From: Coriaria nepalensis | Taxonomy: Eukaryota; Streptophyta; Magnoliopsida; Cucurbitales; Coriariaceae | Assembly (NCBI GenBank): GCA_027186245.1 | Contig: CP114483.1 | Coordinates: 30,262,642-30,326,641 of the forward strand | Length of the DNA: 64,000 bases | Direction of reading: 5' to 3' | The notes under the pieces: model-generated | Database searches by the model: none | Told to the model about the DNA's origin: nothing | The model's input: the letters and a program-made list of their open reading frames with translations, nothing else | Program-made: the position numbers and the translations under genes | Shown: piece after piece, positions 61,399 to 64,000 of the stretch | How the letters are laid out: each line of letters begins with the position of its first letter | Position numbering within the stretch: position 1 is the first letter of the stretch

Positions 61399-63560
61399 TG
61401 TTGCGGAACTTCTACTATGTTTACAGTCGAAAATGGCAGCCGAATAGTGGTCGGATTCTGGTTTTCTTGAAAAACGGGGGACTGAATGAGCGGTTGTGGT
61501 ATAATAATAAGGGTTGTGACCTTGGTCGACGCGAAATCACGTGTCAAAAATTTCCAGGAATACGTGTGAAAATCCAAGAGGTCTTGCTGTTGACTGCTTT
61601 ATTTATTTTTGAGATATTTGTGCCAATAATATAGTTTTAATTTTTTTTTTTAAGAATTTAACATTAAAAAAAAAATCGGTTAAATTAGCTTTTTTAGTAT
61701 TTACAAAATAAATTTAAAAAAATTTATTTTTTCTCCTTTTAAATTTTGAATAAAAAAAAAATAAAATATAACTATTTTCATTTTTCATTTTCTTTTTCAA
61801 CCTTTTTTCATTTACAAACTCATAATACCTACGAATTTCTTCCACTATATTCTTTAATCTTGAGCTATTTTTCTTCTATTTCTTTTTATTTTTCATCATT
61901 ACTGCTTGAAAGAGATTTTTAAGCTTGAATGAGGTTTATAGGCTCGAATGTCGAAATTACCAAAACATGATTAAAAGGACTTCATATATGAAAAGAAGGG
62001 AGAAGGGGCCGAGGTCAGAGGAGCCGCCAAAGAACGTGGATGATGATCTAAAAATAACCCAAAACGAATCTGAAGTAATGAGCAAAGGTTTATTCACTTC
62101 GTTGGAATAGGTATGTAGAATTTATAGTGTTAATTAGGCATTTTATAATATTTGTATAATTGTTATAAACTTAAATTATGAGTCTATTAGATTGGAGACA
62201 TAATTGATTTTGATTTGTATAAATATTTCCAATTTCTCACTAGAATATGGTAATTTTATTAAAAACAGTTTGGTATTTGATTATTAATCGAAGATGGAAA
62301 GCTTTAAGATAGAAAAAAAAAATTTGGGTTTAGGGTAAGGACCCATATTTTTTCACTTTTTTATGAAAATGTTATGGGTAATTAATTCTCTATTTTTGGG
62401 GTTGTTCCGTTCAGGTAGTGATTATAATATACATTTAAAGTTATTTTGCAAGTGAAAGAATGTGGAAAGATGAAAAATGTAAAAACTAAAAAATCTGAAA
62501 TAATAGAGAAAGTAGAGTTCGTGTTTCCCTATTTTTCAATATGTACTTATAGAGATAACATTGAGAAATTGGAAAAGAGAATATAATTCAAATTTTTCTC
62601 AATATCTCAGTGTCTTAAGTAGTCAAAATATATTGGCTATGATATTCAATAATATTTATCTGACACTGACTTTATTATATTTCATCTCGTTATCCGTAAT
62701 ATATTAAATGCTACATTAGAGGAAAAAATTTAGCCTTATTTGAGAAAGTTGGCTAGGCTTCAGGATTATGTAGATGGTGTGGTAGATGCTTTGGCAGAAG
62801 AACTAGAGGATGAACTTCATGAGTCGTATGTTGAACCACCGGTAGCGATTGAAGAAGAAAAAAAAATCAGAAGAAAAGGAGGAAGAAGAGGATGACAAAG
62901 TTTCATAAAAAGTAAGAAATGATGTGAAATCTATATTTATGCGAGATGCGAGAAGAGAAAAATGACTATTAAAATTGGGTATTTATGCCAAATTGTCACT
63001 ATTACATATCGAGGATACCTAGACATTAATTAAGTTTTTATAGTACTTATGTTTTATTTTGTTTAGTACTATTATAATTAGATATGATGTTTGTTACAAT
63101 GTTTGGGTTAATTTATGTTTGTGAAAGCTCGATTAGTTTGTTAACTCTAGATTGTGATATCTGAATTAGTTGGTTTAAATTGTTATGTTTACATATATTG
63201 TATTTGGCATGAATTGGTTTATTATATATATAAGTGAAATATTATATTTTTAAAAAAAATTAATTTTTTTAAAAAATTTTTGCTCAATTTCATTATCCTA
63301 ATCTAGAATGATGGGTGTTATTTGGCATGAAATTGCTTCAATTTCATTAAGGTCAAGTTGGATACATGTGCACAAATCAAAACCCTCTATTTTCTTTTCG
63401 AGTATGCATAAAACATAACCCTCTGTTTTCTTTTCCAATTTCTCAATATCTTAGTAATGTGATAAACATTGAGAAATCGAGAAAGGTAGATGGTTCTATT
63501 TTGATTCTTAATTTCTCAATGTCTTAACAGCGTGATAGACATCGGGAAATTAGGAAAGTT
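61399..63560. other. spacer with minor ORFs
   Basis: AT-rich. The ORF at 61925-62110 is charged and unrecognised. An acidic low-complexity stretch (gaagaaga-type) lies near 62850-62900. ttctcaatatctta / tttctcaatgtctta segments with agaaaggtagatgg recur at 63440-63570. No gene is supported. Confidence 0.4.
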
Positions 63561-63569
63561 AGATGGTTT

Positions 63570-64000
63570 GGTTGACTAGTGAAAAATTACACATTTATGG
63601 TTTTAAATGTAATGTTCAGACATTGTGTGGACATAAAAATGTTAAACCTTTTGGTTCTAAATATAATATTTAAATATACTATTAACATATAAAGGTCAAA
63701 CTTTTTGGACAACTATTGAAAACTTACATATTTATAGTTTTAAGTGTAAACACAAAATATGAATATATAAAGATCAAACTTGTTGGTCAACTATTAAAAG
63801 CTTATACCCTTATGATTTTAAATATAGTGTTTAGACATAATATGAATATATAAAGGTTAAATCTTTTAGTCAATTATTGAAAAGTATCACCTATGATTTT
63901 AAGTGTAGTATTCAGATATAATATGAACGTATAAATGTCAAATATTTTGGTCAACTATTGAAATGTATCACTTTTATAGTTCTAAATGTAGTATTTAGAC
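63570..64000. repeat. tandem repeat of about 80 bp, running off the window
   Basis: The lead motif ggtcaactattgaaaa recurs at 63707, 63785, 63868 and 63949 (spacing 78, 83, 81), with a more diverged, larger copy from about 63570. Each unit holds ttatagttttaa.tgtagt and a catataatatgaatatataaa-like stretch. It looks like a small satellite or the internal repeat of an element. Confidence 0.85.

Noticed and set aside
1..64000. CRISPR arrays, bacterial operons, ribosomal RNA
   Set aside because: None seen; the sequence is clearly plant nuclear DNA, and the direct repeats found lack regular unique spacers.

Overview
The window is nuclear DNA from a flowering plant, most likely a eudicot. The evidence is genes split by GT-AG introns, plant-specific gene families, AT-rich spacers with many microsatellites, and a dense layer of decayed Ty1/copia, hAT and virus-like sequence. 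I cannot name the species from the sequence alone.

Genes that look functional sit near the two ends and in the middle. At the left edge (minus strand) are the 5' exons of a DUF212 (acid phosphatase / vanadium haloperoxidase-related) membrane protein gene, which runs off the window, and a complete NFD6-like organellar small-protein gene (2853-3783) whose last coding exon is only 20 nt. In the middle (plus strand) is a RADIALIS-like single-repeat MYB/SANT gene (38570-38800). At the right (plus strand) is a complete seven-exon CIB/BEE-type bHLH transcription factor (57706-59780). A neighbouring universal stress protein gene (60340-61398, minus) keeps all its splice sites but carries nonsense codons and a frameshift.

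The rest is mostly repeat-derived. From 4.5 to 9.8 kb lies a decayed copia element (gag to RNase H plus 3' LTR) with a nested hAT-type MITE and a 42-bp in-frame triplication. From 11.5 to 15.7 kb is a second copia element with 5' LTR and primer-binding site, cut off inside the reverse transcriptase. Between 16.6 and 18.0 kb are gene relics: two exons of a pfkB-type sugar kinase and a glycine-rich RNA-binding protein pseudogene. From about 21 to 27 kb is a third, minus-strand copia element split by a probable 2.1-kb solo LTR. At 27.8-28.15 kb is a MITE with 12-bp terminal inverted repeats and an 8-bp target duplication. From 28.2 to 38.4 kb there are only repeats: a 366-bp tandem duplication, an LTR-like block and an inverted-repeat element.

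From 41.2 to 48.7 kb lies a mosaic of a movement-protein-like remnant (plus), an intron-containing plant-mobile-domain (PMD) pseudogene (minus), a coiled-coil coding remnant (minus) and a second LTR-like block inverted relative to the one at 33.6-35.0 kb. From 53.9 to about 57.0 kb is a decayed hAT transposase gene with a pentatricopeptide-repeat gene fragment just upstream of it in the same orientation, which looks like gene capture. A diverged tandem repeat of about 80 bp runs off the right edge.

The working genes show no operon-like or pathway relationship. The most unusual points are the possible hAT-PPR capture, the movement-protein/PMD mosaic between inverted LTR-like blocks, and the freshly broken USP gene beside an intact CIB-like gene.
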